A DNA stretch of 37,357 bases, taken from contig NZ_JNIW01000036.1 of assembly GCF_000701425.1 (NCBI RefSeq), positions 1 to 37,357 of the forward strand, written 5' to 3'. The notes below the pieces were generated by a model. It saw only the letters and a program-made list of their open reading frames with translations, did not search any database and was not told the DNA's origin. How positions within the stretch are numbered: the stretch's first letter is position 1; each line of letters starts with the position of its first letter. The translations under genes were made by a program, and so were the position numbers. The stretch comes from Deinococcus frigens DSM 12807 (GTDB taxonomy: Bacteria; Deinococcota; Deinococci; Deinococcales; Deinococcaceae). Positions 24,854 through 32,464 of the stretch are shown piece after piece.

Positions 24854-25671
24854 GGATTTTCCCCACTGACCCGGCGCTGGCGAACGACTTCAAACAACAT
24901 CAGCGCGGCGGCGGTGGACACGTTCAGGCTGTCGGCCCCGCTGCCGGGCTGCATGGGAATGCGGACGCTCAGACCGCCGTTGTAATGGCCACCGTTCCTC
25001 CAGTGTGGGGGCAGCCCCCCGTGTTCGGTGCCCAGCAGCAGCGCCACCCGCCCCGTCAGCGGCGCGTCCCAGTACACCGTCGGCGCGTCGGGGGTGCAGG
25101 CCACCGTCACGCAGCCCTGTGCCGCCAGATACGCGTGGGCCTCATGCTCGTCCAGCGCGGCCACCGGCAGGGCGAACACGCTGCCCTGGCTGGCGCGGAT
25201 CACGTTGGGGCCGTAGGGGTCCGCGCCGCGCCCCAGCACCAGCACCGCCGCCGCGCCCGAGGCGTCCGCCGTCCGCAGGATCGCGCCCACGTTGCCGGGC
25301 TTCTCCAGGCCGTCCAGCACCACCACCACAGCGTCACCCGGCAGACCGGGCAGTGCAGTCACGGGCCGGGGGGCCACCCCCAGCAGTCCGTCGGGATGCT
25401 CGCGTCCGCTGACCTTTGCAAAGGCGGCGGGCGACAGCAGGGTGGGCGCGGTCGGCAACAGGGGGGCGACTTCGGCGGCCTCGGGGCTGTGCAGTTCGGG
25501 GCAACTAAAGACTTCCGTGGGCTGCACGCCAGCGGCCAGTGCTCGCGACAGCTCCCGCGTGCCCTCGATCAGGATGACGCCCTCCTGCTCGCGGCCACGC
25601 CGGGCGTGCAGGCGAACCAGCCGTTTGATCTGCGGATTTTGCAACGAGGTGATGGGATCGGCGCGGGTCAT
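24850..25671 (-). CDS. TrmH/SpoU-family RNA 2'-O-methyltransferase
   Basis: SAM-dependent ribose methylation of rRNA or tRNA. The protein has 273 residues. The N-terminal RNA-binding substrate domain (about 1-105) starts [20 protein letters not shown]. The C-terminal SPOUT knot domain carries motif 1 ([19 protein letters not shown]), motif 2 ([11 protein letters not shown]) and motif 3 ([14 protein letters not shown]). All three are intact. ATG 25671 lies 8 nt after CATAAT on the minus strand, consistent with a leaderless mRNA. The exact RNA target cannot be read from sequence. Confidence 0.93.
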   Translation of the reverse strand: MTRADPITSLQNPQIKRLVRLHARRGREQEGVILIEGTRELSRALAAGVQPTEVFSCPELHSPEAAEVAPLLPTAPTLLSPAAFAKVSGREHPDGLLGVAPRPVTALPGLPGDAVVVVLDGLEKPGNVGAILRTADASGAAAVLVLGRGADPYGPNVIRASQGSVFALPVAALDEHEAHAYLAAQGCVTVACTPDAPTVYWDAPLTGRVALLLGTEHGGLPPHWRNGGHYNGGLSVRIPMQPGSGADSLNVSTAAALMLFEVVRQRRVSGENP

Positions 25672-25819
25672 CCGGGGCCATTATGCCGGACCCACCCAGT
25701 TCATTGCGTGACCGTGGCGCGCGTCTGGCCAGCACCTGTTGCGTTCTGCGGCCCCAGTACGCGCTGTACCCGGTTCACCTGACCCCACCTGGCCCACGCC
25801 TTTGCGTTAGCTTGACCGC

Positions 25820-26224
25820 ATGCCGCTGGCGTATCCCCCGTTCAAGTCCTGCCCGTGCGGCTCCGGGCGCAGTTACGCCCACTGCTGCGGCCCGGCACAC
25901 GACGGGGCGCGGCCCGCGCCCACCCCGGAAGCGCTGATGCGCTCACGGTACTGTGCCTACGCGCTGGGCAACGCCGCCTATGTGCTGGATACCTGGCATC
26001 CGGCCACCCGCCCGCCCGAGCTGCACCTGAATGCAGGGACCCGTTACCTGTCGCTGAAAATCTATGAGGCGCGTGGCAACGAGGTGGAATTCAGCGCCGC
26101 CCTGAAAGTGAACCGGGGCGAGCAGTACGTGCTGCGCGAACGCAGTCTGTTCGAACAGGTGGACGGGCGCTGGCTGTACGTGGACGACGTGACGCCACCG
26201 ACTCTGGACACGCCAGAAGGGTGA
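25820..26224 (+). CDS. YchJ-family (UPF0225) protein with SEC-C motif
   Basis: Small protein of 134 residues. The N-terminal CPCGSGRSYAHCCGP is a SEC-C-like zinc motif (C-x-C-x8-C-C). It is followed by the YchJ signature ALMRSRYCAYALG and an NTF2-like domain (YVLDTWHPATRP, then LKIYEARGNEVEF to WLYVDDV). The molecular function is unknown. The zinc motif suggests interaction with protein or nucleic acid. A TAGCTT box (25808-25813) ends 6 nt before ATG 25820. Confidence 0.93.
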   Translation: MPLAYPPFKSCPCGSGRSYAHCCGPAHDGARPAPTPEALMRSRYCAYALGNAAYVLDTWHPATRPPELHLNAGTRYLSLKIYEARGNEVEFSAALKVNRGEQYVLRERSLFEQVDGRWLYVDDVTPPTLDTPEG

Positions 26225-26365
26225 ACATCAGCCCGACACGCCGATATAGATTTCTTCAAGCCAGAGGGCGCGATTTAGACACTGCAATTCAAGTGCGCCC
26301 TCTCCCCCTAAATTCTTCAGTTACCTGATGCTCCGCCCTGTCGCCCGTGGGCCTCCACGCAGCGT
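26225..26365. other. Intergenic, nothing recognised
   Basis: An imperfect inverted repeat of about 11 bp occurs here: GAGGGCGCGATT near 26263 and GTGCGCCCTC near 26291. It could be a weak terminator for the YchJ-type gene. No gene is seen. Confidence 0.3.
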
Positions 26366-26731
26366 TCAGCGTGCTCGACCAGCAGATACGTTTGCAACCT
26401 GGGGTTCACTCTCGAAGTCGTCATGCTCAAAGTCGTCATGGGCATGATCGGGACCGCAACTCACCAGAACACCCCCGGAGAAGTAGTTGCGGCTCCCTTC
26501 CGAGCGCAGGTAGGTAGCGGAGGAATAGAGACGGCAGCCCACCCCACGGGCCGCCGCATTCAGTGCCGCCGTGATCCTGCCTGTGGTCCGAACGTGCGGC
26601 TGGCTAATCCAGGTGGCGTCAAATTCCAGAACGGACAGGCAGACGAAGGCCAAGTGGAGGGCGTCGATGGGGCAGGCAGACTGCATCGTGGTCTTCAAGG
26701 TGTCCCGAAGGGGCCGATTTCGGTGAGGCAT
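26366..26731 (-). CDS. Hypothetical protein, 121 residues
   Basis: Not recognised. From ATG 26731 the frame encodes MPHRNRPLRDTLKTTMQSAC, then a hydrophobic Leu/Val/Cys stretch (ALHLAFVCLSVLEFDATW) and an Arg/Tyr-rich middle (GCRLYSSATYLRSEGSRNYF). It ends with an acidic tail containing HDDFE twice in tandem, encoded by a 15-bp direct repeat at about 26411-26440. Third positions are mostly G/C as in real neighbours. A GTG at 26749 would add six residues. There is no obvious ribosome-binding site. It could be a remnant of a larger gene. Confidence 0.45.
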   Translation of the reverse strand: MPHRNRPLRDTLKTTMQSACPIDALHLAFVCLSVLEFDATWISQPHVRTTGRITAALNAAARGVGCRLYSSATYLRSEGSRNYFSGGVLVSCGPDHAHDDFEHDDFESEPQVANVSAGRAR

Positions 26732-26811
26732 TTTCACCGCAGACAGCACCCTACAGGGACCGACTTGCTGTTTCAGGTCACCACTTGTGACGGGGAGTCA
26801 CAGCGCCCGCC

Positions 26812-27747
26812 TCACGCATTCAGCAACCTCACAGCACCCTTTAACACCCGAACCCGGATCGCGGTCACCTGGCCGTGCAGATCGCCGTCCAGGTGCAGCG
26901 GCGTGGGCGCATCCCAGCGCACCGTGACCTCCTGGCCCTGCGCCGTGTGGACCTGCGGCTGGTCCAGATGGGTGCCGCGCAGCACCCGCAACATCAGCCC
27001 CATCAGTTGAAGGCGGTTCACCGGGCCGCCCGCCACCACATTTAGCAGACCGTCGCGCGGATCAGATCGGGGGCTGATCTGAAAGCCGCCGCCGTAGCGC
27101 GTGCCGTTCATGACCGCCACGATGGGGCTGGGGCCGTCATAAAAGTGCTGGCCGTCCAGCGTGATCTGCACCTCGGCCAGATGCAGCTCGCGGACGGTGG
27201 CGACGGCGGACCACGCGTAGCGCGCGAAGCCCTGAAACCGGGCGGGGGCACGGGCCATGTTGGCGGTCACGGCGGCGTCAAAGCCCAGGCCCAGGCCGTT
27301 CAGCAAAATATGGCTGCGGCCCGCGCCGTCGCCTTCCAGAATGCGGACCTCCAGCGCGTCCACATCGCGGGGCTGAAAGCTCAGGCGGTCCAGCGCCTCG
27401 GCGAAGTGTCCGGTTTTGAGGCCCAGCATGCCCGCAAAGTCGTTGCCAGTCCCCAGCGGGACCACCGCCAGCGGACGGCCCTGGCGCTTCGGCACCGACA
27501 CCAGCGCGGGCAGCAGCGCGCCCACCGTGCCGTCGCCGCCCACGGCCAGCACGCCAATCCGGGGCGGCAACGCCTGGATGCGGGCCAGGGCGTCCTCACC
27601 GCTGTCTTCCAGGATCAGCTCGAAGGGCTGGTCGCGCCGCCTCAGCTCGGCTTCCAGGCGCGGCCACTCGCGCAACGCCAGCCCCCCGCCCGCATTGGGA
27701 TTGAGGACGACGGCCAGCGGGGGAACCGAGGATTCAGGAACGCTCAC
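26812..27747 (-). CDS. Lipid kinase, DAGK/YegS family
   Basis: ATP-dependent phosphorylation of diacylglycerol or a similar lipid at the membrane face. The protein has 311 residues. The nucleotide motif GGDGT is at about 70-74 and [10 protein letters not shown] follows about 25 residues later, both diagnostic. The C-terminal beta-sandwich includes [20 protein letters not shown] and LHLDGD. GTG 27747 is preferred: TATGAT on the minus strand (27762-27757) lies 9 nt upstream, whereas the longer GTG 27756 would abut the box. The transcript is probably leaderless. The lipid substrate is not predictable. Confidence 0.92.
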   Translation of the reverse strand: MSVPESSVPPLAVVLNPNAGGGLALREWPRLEAELRRRDQPFELILEDSGEDALARIQALPPRIGVLAVGGDGTVGALLPALVSVPKRQGRPLAVVPLGTGNDFAGMLGLKTGHFAEALDRLSFQPRDVDALEVRILEGDGAGRSHILLNGLGLGFDAAVTANMARAPARFQGFARYAWSAVATVRELHLAEVQITLDGQHFYDGPSPIVAVMNGTRYGGGFQISPRSDPRDGLLNVVAGGPVNRLQLMGLMLRVLRGTHLDQPQVHTAQGQEVTVRWDAPTPLHLDGDLHGQVTAIRVRVLKGAVRLLNA

Positions 27748-27793
27748 GAGAAGCACATCATACGCGCTGGAGAGGGGACTTCAGCTCCAGTCG

Positions 27794-28930
27794 TCAGTTC
27801 CAGTCATCTGGGCGCTCGCCCAGGCCGAAATGCCACGCGATGGCCCGCGCGATGCGCCCGGCGGCCAGACCGTCGCCGTAGGGATTGCGTGCCTCGCGCA
27901 TCTGCTGGAGGGTGGCGGGGTGGTCCAGCAGATCGTTCAGCACGGCTTCGAGCTGCGCCGGATCATTGCCCGCCAGCCTCAATACGCCCGCCTCCAGTCC
28001 CTCGGGGCGCTCCGTGACGTTGCGGAGGACCGCCACCGGCACGCCCAGGGCCGCGCCCTCCTCCTGTAACCCGCCGCTGTCGGTGGCGAGCAGCACCGAG
28101 GCGGCCATCAGCGGGGCCATATCGTTGTAGTCCAGCGGGGCGGTCAGCTCGAAGTTGGGAACGCCCTCCAGCACGGGGCGTACGGCCTCCTGCACGGCGG
28201 GCGAGAGATGGACCGGGTAGATGAAATGGTGACCGGGGTGGAGCTGCGCCACCCGCGCCAGCGCCCCTGCCATCTCGCGCATTCCAGGCTGGTTCTCGCG
28301 GCGGTGCATGGTGACGGTCACCAGGGGTTGCCCAGCGTCCACCCGCGCCTGCCACTCGGGGCGCAGCGGCACGCGCCCGGCTACCTCGCGCACGGCGTCC
28401 ACGGCGGTCTGTCCGGTCACGAAGATTCCAGCTTCAGACTTGCCCTCGCGGGTCAGGTTGGCGCGGCTGCCGGAAGTGGGGGCAAAATCCAGCGCACTCA
28501 GCACGCCGGTCAGGCGGCGGTTGGCCTCCTCCGGAAAGGGTTCTTGCAGATCGCCGCTGCGCAGTCCCGCCTCCACATGGCCCACCGGAATCCCCTCGTA
28601 GAAGGCCGACAGCGCCACGCAAAACGAGGTGGAGGTGTCACCGTGGACCAGCACCAGATCCGCGCCCATCTCGCGCAGCACGCGCCCGGCCTGTGGGACG
28701 ATGCGGGCAGTCAGGTCCGCGAGGGTCTGACGCTCGGTCATCACGTTGAGGTCACGGTCCGGCGTCAGGCCGAAGACCTTCAGCGCGCCGTCGAGCATCT
28801 CGCGCTGCTGGCCGGTGGAGAGGATCAGGGGCCGCAGACCGGGCTGGGCGGCCACTGCCGTGTAGACCGGGGCCATCTTGGTGGCTTCCGGGCGGGTGCC
28901 GAAGGCCAGGACGATGCGTTTGTCAGTCAT
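27794..28930 (-). CDS. wecB: UDP-N-acetylglucosamine 2-epimerase (non-hydrolysing)
   Basis: Interconverts UDP-GlcNAc and UDP-ManNAc, feeding envelope or capsular polysaccharide synthesis. The protein has 378 residues, typical. Motifs in order are [58 protein letters not shown], the catalytic-region MHRREN, and UDP-binding [21 protein letters not shown] replaces the usual 'FAPTe.a..NL', a mild variant. ATG 28930 has AAGGA 7 nt upstream. The frame is open well upstream, but those residues are not family-like. It is in line with the lipid kinase gene downstream, 47 nt away, but that gene has its own -10 box. Confidence 0.95.
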   Translation of the reverse strand: MTDKRIVLAFGTRPEATKMAPVYTAVAAQPGLRPLILSTGQQREMLDGALKVFGLTPDRDLNVMTERQTLADLTARIVPQAGRVLREMGADLVLVHGDTSTSFCVALSAFYEGIPVGHVEAGLRSGDLQEPFPEEANRRLTGVLSALDFAPTSGSRANLTREGKSEAGIFVTGQTAVDAVREVAGRVPLRPEWQARVDAGQPLVTVTMHRRENQPGMREMAGALARVAQLHPGHHFIYPVHLSPAVQEAVRPVLEGVPNFELTAPLDYNDMAPLMAASVLLATDSGGLQEEGAALGVPVAVLRNVTERPEGLEAGVLRLAGNDPAQLEAVLNDLLDHPATLQQMREARNPYGDGLAAGRIARAIAWHFGLGERPDDWN

Positions 28931-29159
28931 GGAGAGTCCTTGTGGGAGGGCGTCGAAACGTGGGGCGGAACGCGCTGAGCAAGCGGCCTTCCGAAAAATC
29001 TTGCTGGAAAACCCGTTCGCACCTGGGTTTGAGCAGAGGGAACGAATCCAAAGTATAGGCGCGTCAAAACCTCCTGCTGATGTCGGCCCGGCAGCCCGCC
29101 AACGCGGGAGACGAATCCCTGTTCCTGCACCACGCTCAGGCCGCTTGACGTGACCCCCA
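28931..29159. other. Upstream region of wecB, no gene recognised
   Basis: A TATACT on the minus strand near 29058-29053 is a possible -10 for wecB. Otherwise no gene or RNA is recognised. Confidence 0.35.
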
Positions 29160-29297
29160 TGTTGCGGTCCACTCCGACTACGTAAAGCTGGGCAATCCGA
29201 AGGCGCGATCAACGGCAAACGGTACACCGACGATTCGAGCGATCTATTCCCGCAGGCAGCGGGTCTGTCCGACCAAGGCCAGTTTTTCTGGTGGTGA
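29160..29297 (+). pseudogene. Possible degraded coding remnant
   Basis: Two frames read sensibly in succession: [15 protein letters not shown] (ending near 29204), then [20 protein letters not shown] and onward to QFFWW with a TGA at 29295-29297. Joining them needs one frameshift around 29203. There is a stop upstream, so this would be only the 3' end of a dead gene. I do not recognise the family. It lies between wecB and the tRNA fragment, on the host side of the insertion point. Confidence 0.25.
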
Positions 29298-29332
29298 CAC
29301 TCTGGCTCTTCTGACGATCTCGGTTAAAGGAG

Positions 29333-29361
29333 CAAAAGCGAAAACCCCGCGCTAGGCGGGG
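29333..29361 (-). terminator. Terminator of the split tRNA-Thr gene
   Basis: On the minus strand CCCCGC (29361-29356 complement) and GCGGGG form a stem around a 5-nt loop, followed by TTTTCGCTTTT. It begins 8 nt after the CCA of the tRNA fragment, as expected for the native tRNA terminator left on the host side. Confidence 0.8.
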
Positions 29362-29369
29362 GATTTTCT

Positions 29370-29414
29370 TGGAGCCAGTGATCCGGGTTGAACGGACGAC
29401 CTACTGATTACGAA
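29370..29414 (-). other. 3' fragment of tRNA-Thr(CGT): attachment-site remnant
   Basis: Read on the minus strand from 29414, the 45 nt give TTCGTAA (anticodon loop with CGT at positions 34-36), TCAGT (3' side of the anticodon stem), AGGTC, a T arm GTCCG-TTCAACC-CGGAT, and the acceptor strand CACTGGC followed by T and CCA. No matching 5' anticodon stem, D arm or 5' acceptor strand (GCCAGTG expected) follows at 29415 and beyond. The break lies exactly at the anticodon loop, a standard crossover site of tyrosine integrases. The intact tRNA should stand at the element's other end, to the right of this window. Confidence 0.82.
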
Positions 29415-29603
29415 CACAATGCACATGTGTCAGGCAGGGTATGTCGGGGGTGGGCAGATTAGGGGTAAACATGCGCCCAGTGCGGCGTTTAATGTTTTCT
29501 GTCTTACGCTGGGGATGTACCGGCTGGGGGTCATTCTGCCCGGCCCGTTTGCAATTCGTTTGCAATCCGCCCCCACCTCACCCCGCCCCAGCGTAGAACC
29601 GCG

Positions 29604-29609
29604 TACTAT
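29604..29609 (+). promoter_or_regulatory. -10 box of the leaderless 29616 gene
   Basis: TACTAT is followed by exactly 6 nt and ATG 29616. A duplicated TTTGCAAT (about 29550-29568) lies 40-50 bp upstream and could be a protein-binding site. The rest of 29415-29603 shows no gene. Confidence 0.6.
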
Positions 29610-29615
29610 ATGGGC

Positions 29616-30884
29616 ATGAACGCCCCCCGCCCTACCGTCACACCCTCGCGCCTGAACGTGGGCGGGTATGGGGTGGGCATCAGGTGGCACTTTCAAATGT
29701 TTGAACATGATTTAGACAAACTGATTGAAACAGGGGAACTGATAACGATTGCTGAAACGTCAAGCTGGGAGGTCAATACCTATGGCATGGTTGACCCTGT
29801 AAGCGGTCTAACCGTCACCCCTGAGGCATGGCGAGCGCGGCACTACAGGCGGGCCGTCATGCGCGGCGCTGGGGTCTACCGGCTGGGCCTCTGGGCGCAC
29901 TTGGGCGCACGGCGGGGGCTGGCCTTCACTGTCCCTGAGGCGGGGGCAACCGTAGAGCCGCACCGGGTCACGGTAAAGGGCGTTCAGCTTATGTCGCTTC
30001 AATTCATTCAGATGCCCGTAAAGGTCTGGAAAGGTGGCATAAGGCCCAGCATGGGGCGAGTGGTATTCCGTGAATCAGGCATGGTGTCCTCTACACGCTG
30101 GGCGGTACCCCGTGAGCCTTTCCGAGTGTTTGCAGCAAAGCAAATAGCTATGCGGGGCGCTGGGGTCTATCAGGTGGGCCTCTGGGCCATGCTCGCCCAC
30201 CGGCAGACTGACGCCCAGGCAGAAGGCGGGGCAGCGCTGGGGGGGAATGACGGCGGGACGCTCGCACGGTTTGTCCTCAGCGCTCATGGACGGGTCAGGC
30301 ACTCGGTACGGTGGCGTACAGCTCGGAAGGTACGGGTCAGACAGGCGTTCAAAGGGTTAACGCGTGCCTATTTTGGCAGCGGTATATATCAAATCTGCAA
30401 TTGCTCAGCCTTTGGTCGTCCGCTTAAGTTCTCGCGGAGAGGATGGGCAAAGCGAGATGCGGCAAATAAGGCGATGTACCGGCAAGGCTCTCAATGGTGC
30501 CGGTTGTTTCCGAATACGCTTCTCGACACTGACCCTACAGAAGATTGCCCCTGGGATAACGCTCAGCTTGAGCTATGGCAGGAAGCATTAGTGAGCTGGG
30601 GGCGGCCTGGAACTGCACCTAATGACCTGAAGGTAGGCCGGATTGCGGCCCTCATGGGGGAACGCCCAGCGCTACGCGAGTATTTCAAGATCAGAGCCGC
30701 TTACTACTGTGAGAACCGCGCGGCCTTTGCCCCGGTACTCGCGGCGGTCATCAAACGCGGTGACGCCTACCGCGCCCTACTCGCCCGCCGCGTCAGACCC
30801 CAGCGCCCCCCCATGCGAGTACCCCGCCCGCTGTACGCGCGGGCCGTACCCCCAGCCGCACCGCTCGCACCCCCCGCGCTGTAA
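29616..30884 (+). CDS. Element protein with three internal repeats, unknown function
   Basis: Not recognised. The protein has 422 residues from ATG 29616, chosen because a TACTAT box is 6 nt upstream; ATG 29610 overlaps that region. A unit recurs about every 90 residues: first with MRGAGVYRLGLWAHLG (about residues 83-98), then MRGAGVYQVGLWAMLA (about 180-195), then a diverged FGSGIYQICNCSAFG (about 255-269). Each is preceded by a basic Trp-containing stretch (EAWRARHYRR, TRWAVPREPFRV, VRWRTARKVRV). A C-terminal domain of about 130 residues (WCRLFPNTLLD to IKRGDAYRALLARR) is rich in charged helices, with a Pro/Arg tail. The basic repeats suggest nucleic-acid binding; a replication or regulatory role is inference. 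GC appears lower than in neighbouring genes. Confidence 0.8.
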   Translation: MNAPRPTVTPSRLNVGGYGVGIRWHFQMFEHDLDKLIETGELITIAETSSWEVNTYGMVDPVSGLTVTPEAWRARHYRRAVMRGAGVYRLGLWAHLGARRGLAFTVPEAGATVEPHRVTVKGVQLMSLQFIQMPVKVWKGGIRPSMGRVVFRESGMVSSTRWAVPREPFRVFAAKQIAMRGAGVYQVGLWAMLAHRQTDAQAEGGAALGGNDGGTLARFVLSAHGRVRHSVRWRTARKVRVRQAFKGLTRAYFGSGIYQICNCSAFGRPLKFSRRGWAKRDAANKAMYRQGSQWCRLFPNTLLDTDPTEDCPWDNAQLELWQEALVSWGRPGTAPNDLKVGRIAALMGERPALREYFKIRAAYYCENRAAFAPVLAAVIKRGDAYRALLARRVRPQRPPMRVPRPLYARAVPPAAPLAPPAL

Positions 30885-30933
30885 ATGCTGGCAGCGCTCG
30901 CCCCCGCGTCCCTTTGAGCGGCTGAGCGCCCCC

Positions 30934-31018
30934 GGCAGTCAGAGACACCCTCAGCGGTGCCTGACTGCCCAGCATTTGCGCCTTCTGTTGCCCTCGCCCA
31001 GCGAGCGGGGGGCAGAAG
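30934..31018. repeat. Two adjacent strong hairpins upstream of the HTH gene
   Basis: Hairpin 1: GGCAGTCAG (30934-30942) pairs perfectly with CTGACTGCC (30961-30969), with inner CACC/GGTG. Hairpin 2: CTTCTG (30982-30987) pairs with CAGAAG (31013-31018), with inner CTCGC/GCGAG around CCA. Neither is followed by a T run, so a standard terminator is unlikely. They could be operator, replication or RNA structures. Confidence 0.55.
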
Positions 31019-31036
31019 TGACCACGCGAGGCACGC

Positions 31037-31327
31037 ATGACCCTATCCACGAAAAGCAACACCCCCCGCACGCCCAGGCGCACGGGCCGTAAGCCCGTCA
31101 CCCTGACCCCCGCTGAGCTTGACGCCCTGGGCGTGCTGAGCGTGGCAGAGGTGAGCGCCTTTGTCCGTATCGCAGAGGACACCGTGAGGCGAGATGTCCG
31201 GTCAGGCCACCTGAAAGCAGAGGACTACGGCACCCCTGGGCGTCCCGTGTACCGTATTACCCGCGAGGCCCTGAACGCATGGCGCGAGATTCGCGCCGTG
31301 ACCCCCACCGGGCAGGACGGGAAATGA
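31037..31327 (+). CDS. Excisionase/AlpA-like helix-turn-helix protein
   Basis: DNA-binding protein of 96 residues. A basic N-terminus (TPRRTGRKPVTL) precedes a MerR/excisionase-type HTH: VLSVAEVSAFVRIAEDTVRRDVRSGHLKAE (cited VAEVSAFVRIAEDTVRRDV) with a wing TPGRPVYRITREALNAW. This architecture is used by recombination directionality factors and AlpA-type regulators. ATG 31037 has GAGG 5 nt upstream. It precedes the repeat array at 31410-31692, which it may bind. Whether it controls excision, replication or transcription is not decided by the sequence. Confidence 0.85.
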   Translation: MTLSTKSNTPRTPRRTGRKPVTLTPAELDALGVLSVAEVSAFVRIAEDTVRRDVRSGHLKAEDYGTPGRPVYRITREALNAWREIRAVTPTGQDGK

Positions 31328-31409
31328 AACGGCCCCGCTGGGCGGCGGGGCGGTGGCTGGGCGGGACTGCCCCCACTCTAACGGAAGGGCGCACGTCAGG
31401 GGCCGCGCA

Positions 31410-31692
31410 CTTTTCTCTACTCTCTAAAGCCCCTCAGAAACCCCAGAAACCTATTCTCTACTCACTTTTGCCGTCTGACACGGTGAAAAAGGGGGGAGGT
31501 TTTAGTAGAAACGCCCTACCCCCGCACCTATCAGAAACCTACTCGCCTACTCCTACTCGACGCCCCTACACCTCAGACACCGGGCGGCAACCTGCGCCCA
31601 GCGCGGGAAAGCTCGCGCGGCCCGGTGCTGGGAGTAGGAGTATAGGCCGGGGGGTTTCTGGGGTACGCGGTTTCTCTACTCCTACTCCTACC
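31410..31692. repeat. Direct/inverted repeat array, candidate replication origin or operator cluster
   Basis: No gene fits here (31328-31706). CTACTC occurs at 31417, 31458, 31539, 31547, 31553, 31676 and 31682, with its complement GAGTAG at 31632. CAGAAACC occurs at 31435, 31444 and 31532, inverted at 31653 (GGTTTCTG) and 31669 (partial). The two words lie next to each other three times with similar spacing. A purine run and AT-richer segment lie near 31490-31510. Iteron-like arrays beside a replication gene usually mark an origin. Confidence 0.65.
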
Positions 31693-31706
31693 CGCACGGG
31701 GTCTGT

Positions 31707-31931
31707 ATGACCGGCCCGCACCTCATCCCGTTTACCCCGTCGCCTGAACGCGAGCGCGAGGAACTGTGTGAGCAACACGCGAACCTGACCGCTTACATAC
31801 AGCGCGAGGCCCCAGAACTGCGGGCGAGCGGGCAGGGTGACGCCCTGGGCGAGCTGGAACGCATAGAGGCGGCACAGTGGGCGCGGCTGCGCGAGCTGGA
31901 AAGCATGGGCAGCGCTGGGGGTCAGGGATGA
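31707..31931 (+). CDS. Small acidic helical protein, first gene of the element operon
   Basis: Function unknown. The protein has 74 residues. It is mostly charged helix (SPEREREELCEQHANLTAYI, then GELERIEAAQWARLRELES) and ends in GSAGGQG, a tail shared with two other genes here. ATG 31707 has no good Shine-Dalgarno. It overlaps the next gene by 4 nt (ATGA). The promoter for the whole operon probably lies in or next to the repeat array. Confidence 0.7.
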   Translation: MTGPHLIPFTPSPEREREELCEQHANLTAYIQREAPELRASGQGDALGELERIEAAQWARLRELESMGSAGGQG

Positions 31932-32464
31932 CACGGGGTTATGAACTGCTGACAGTGAGGGACGCGGCCCGCGAGCTTATGAAGTCTGAGAACGCCGTCA
32001 GGCGGTTAATCAAGGCGGGCAAGCTGCGGGGCATTCGTGAGAACGGGCGCTATCTGCTGACGCCTGAGGAAATCGAGCGGTATGCGGGTACGCTGCCCCA
32101 TCCGGTGCCGGTTATGTCTGCGCTGTACGACGCCCGGCAGATTCTCGCCTATGACCGCCTCAGTAAAGAGAGGTGGCCGGCCCTCAGGCATGACCCCCGC
32201 TACCGGCTCAGCGCGGGTAACTTTGACACCTATTTCATGCCTGAGGCGGTGCCCGTCTGTGCCGGGATCGTCGAGGCGGTAAAGGTGCGGGACTATGCCC
32301 GCGTGGAGGCCCTGAGGATTGACCTCTATAGGGTGCGGGTGGATTACCAGATTCTTTACGCCCCGCTGCCCACACCCCAGAGCGAGGCACGCGAGAGGGC
32401 GGGCGTGGGCGAGCTGATGCCCCCACTTTTCCCTGACCTGGGCAGCGCTGGGGGTCAGTCATGA
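31928..32464 (+). CDS. Excisionase-type HTH protein
   Basis: The protein has 178 residues. The N-terminal HTH reads LLTVRDAARELMKSENAVRRLIKAGKLRGI, cited as VRDAARELMKSENAVRRLI, with a wing RENGRYLLTPEEIERYAG: the HTH_17/excisionase pattern. The C-terminal 110 residues (from HPVPVMSALYDARQILAYDR) are not recognised. It ends DLGSAGGQS, the shared tail. Start and stop both overlap neighbours as ATGA, so translation is coupled to the gene before and to the replication gene after. It probably acts as regulator or replication accessory; this is inference from position. Confidence 0.82.
   Translation: MTRGYELLTVRDAARELMKSENAVRRLIKAGKLRGIRENGRYLLTPEEIERYAGTLPHPVPVMSALYDARQILAYDRLSKERWPALRHDPRYRLSAGNFDTYFMPEAVPVCAGIVEAVKVRDYARVEALRIDLYRVRVDYQILYAPLPTPQSEARERAGVGELMPPLFPDLGSAGGQS

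Noticed and set aside
26423..27010. Plus-strand frame overlapping the hypothetical gene and the lipid kinase
   Set aside because: It is antisense to a well-supported kinase gene and lacks family features.
29419..29619. 66-codon frame before the repeat protein
   Set aside because: No start signal, and it covers the promoter region of the next gene. The protein has no recognisable pattern.
29616..30884. GIY-YIG endonuclease identity for the repeat protein, suggested by GVYRLG and GIYQI
   Set aside because: The partner YIG motif and catalytic Arg/Glu spacing are not visible, and the segment recurs three times, unlike that family.
30934..31018. Twin hairpins as a standard terminator of the repeat-protein gene
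   Set aside because: Neither stem is followed by a T run.
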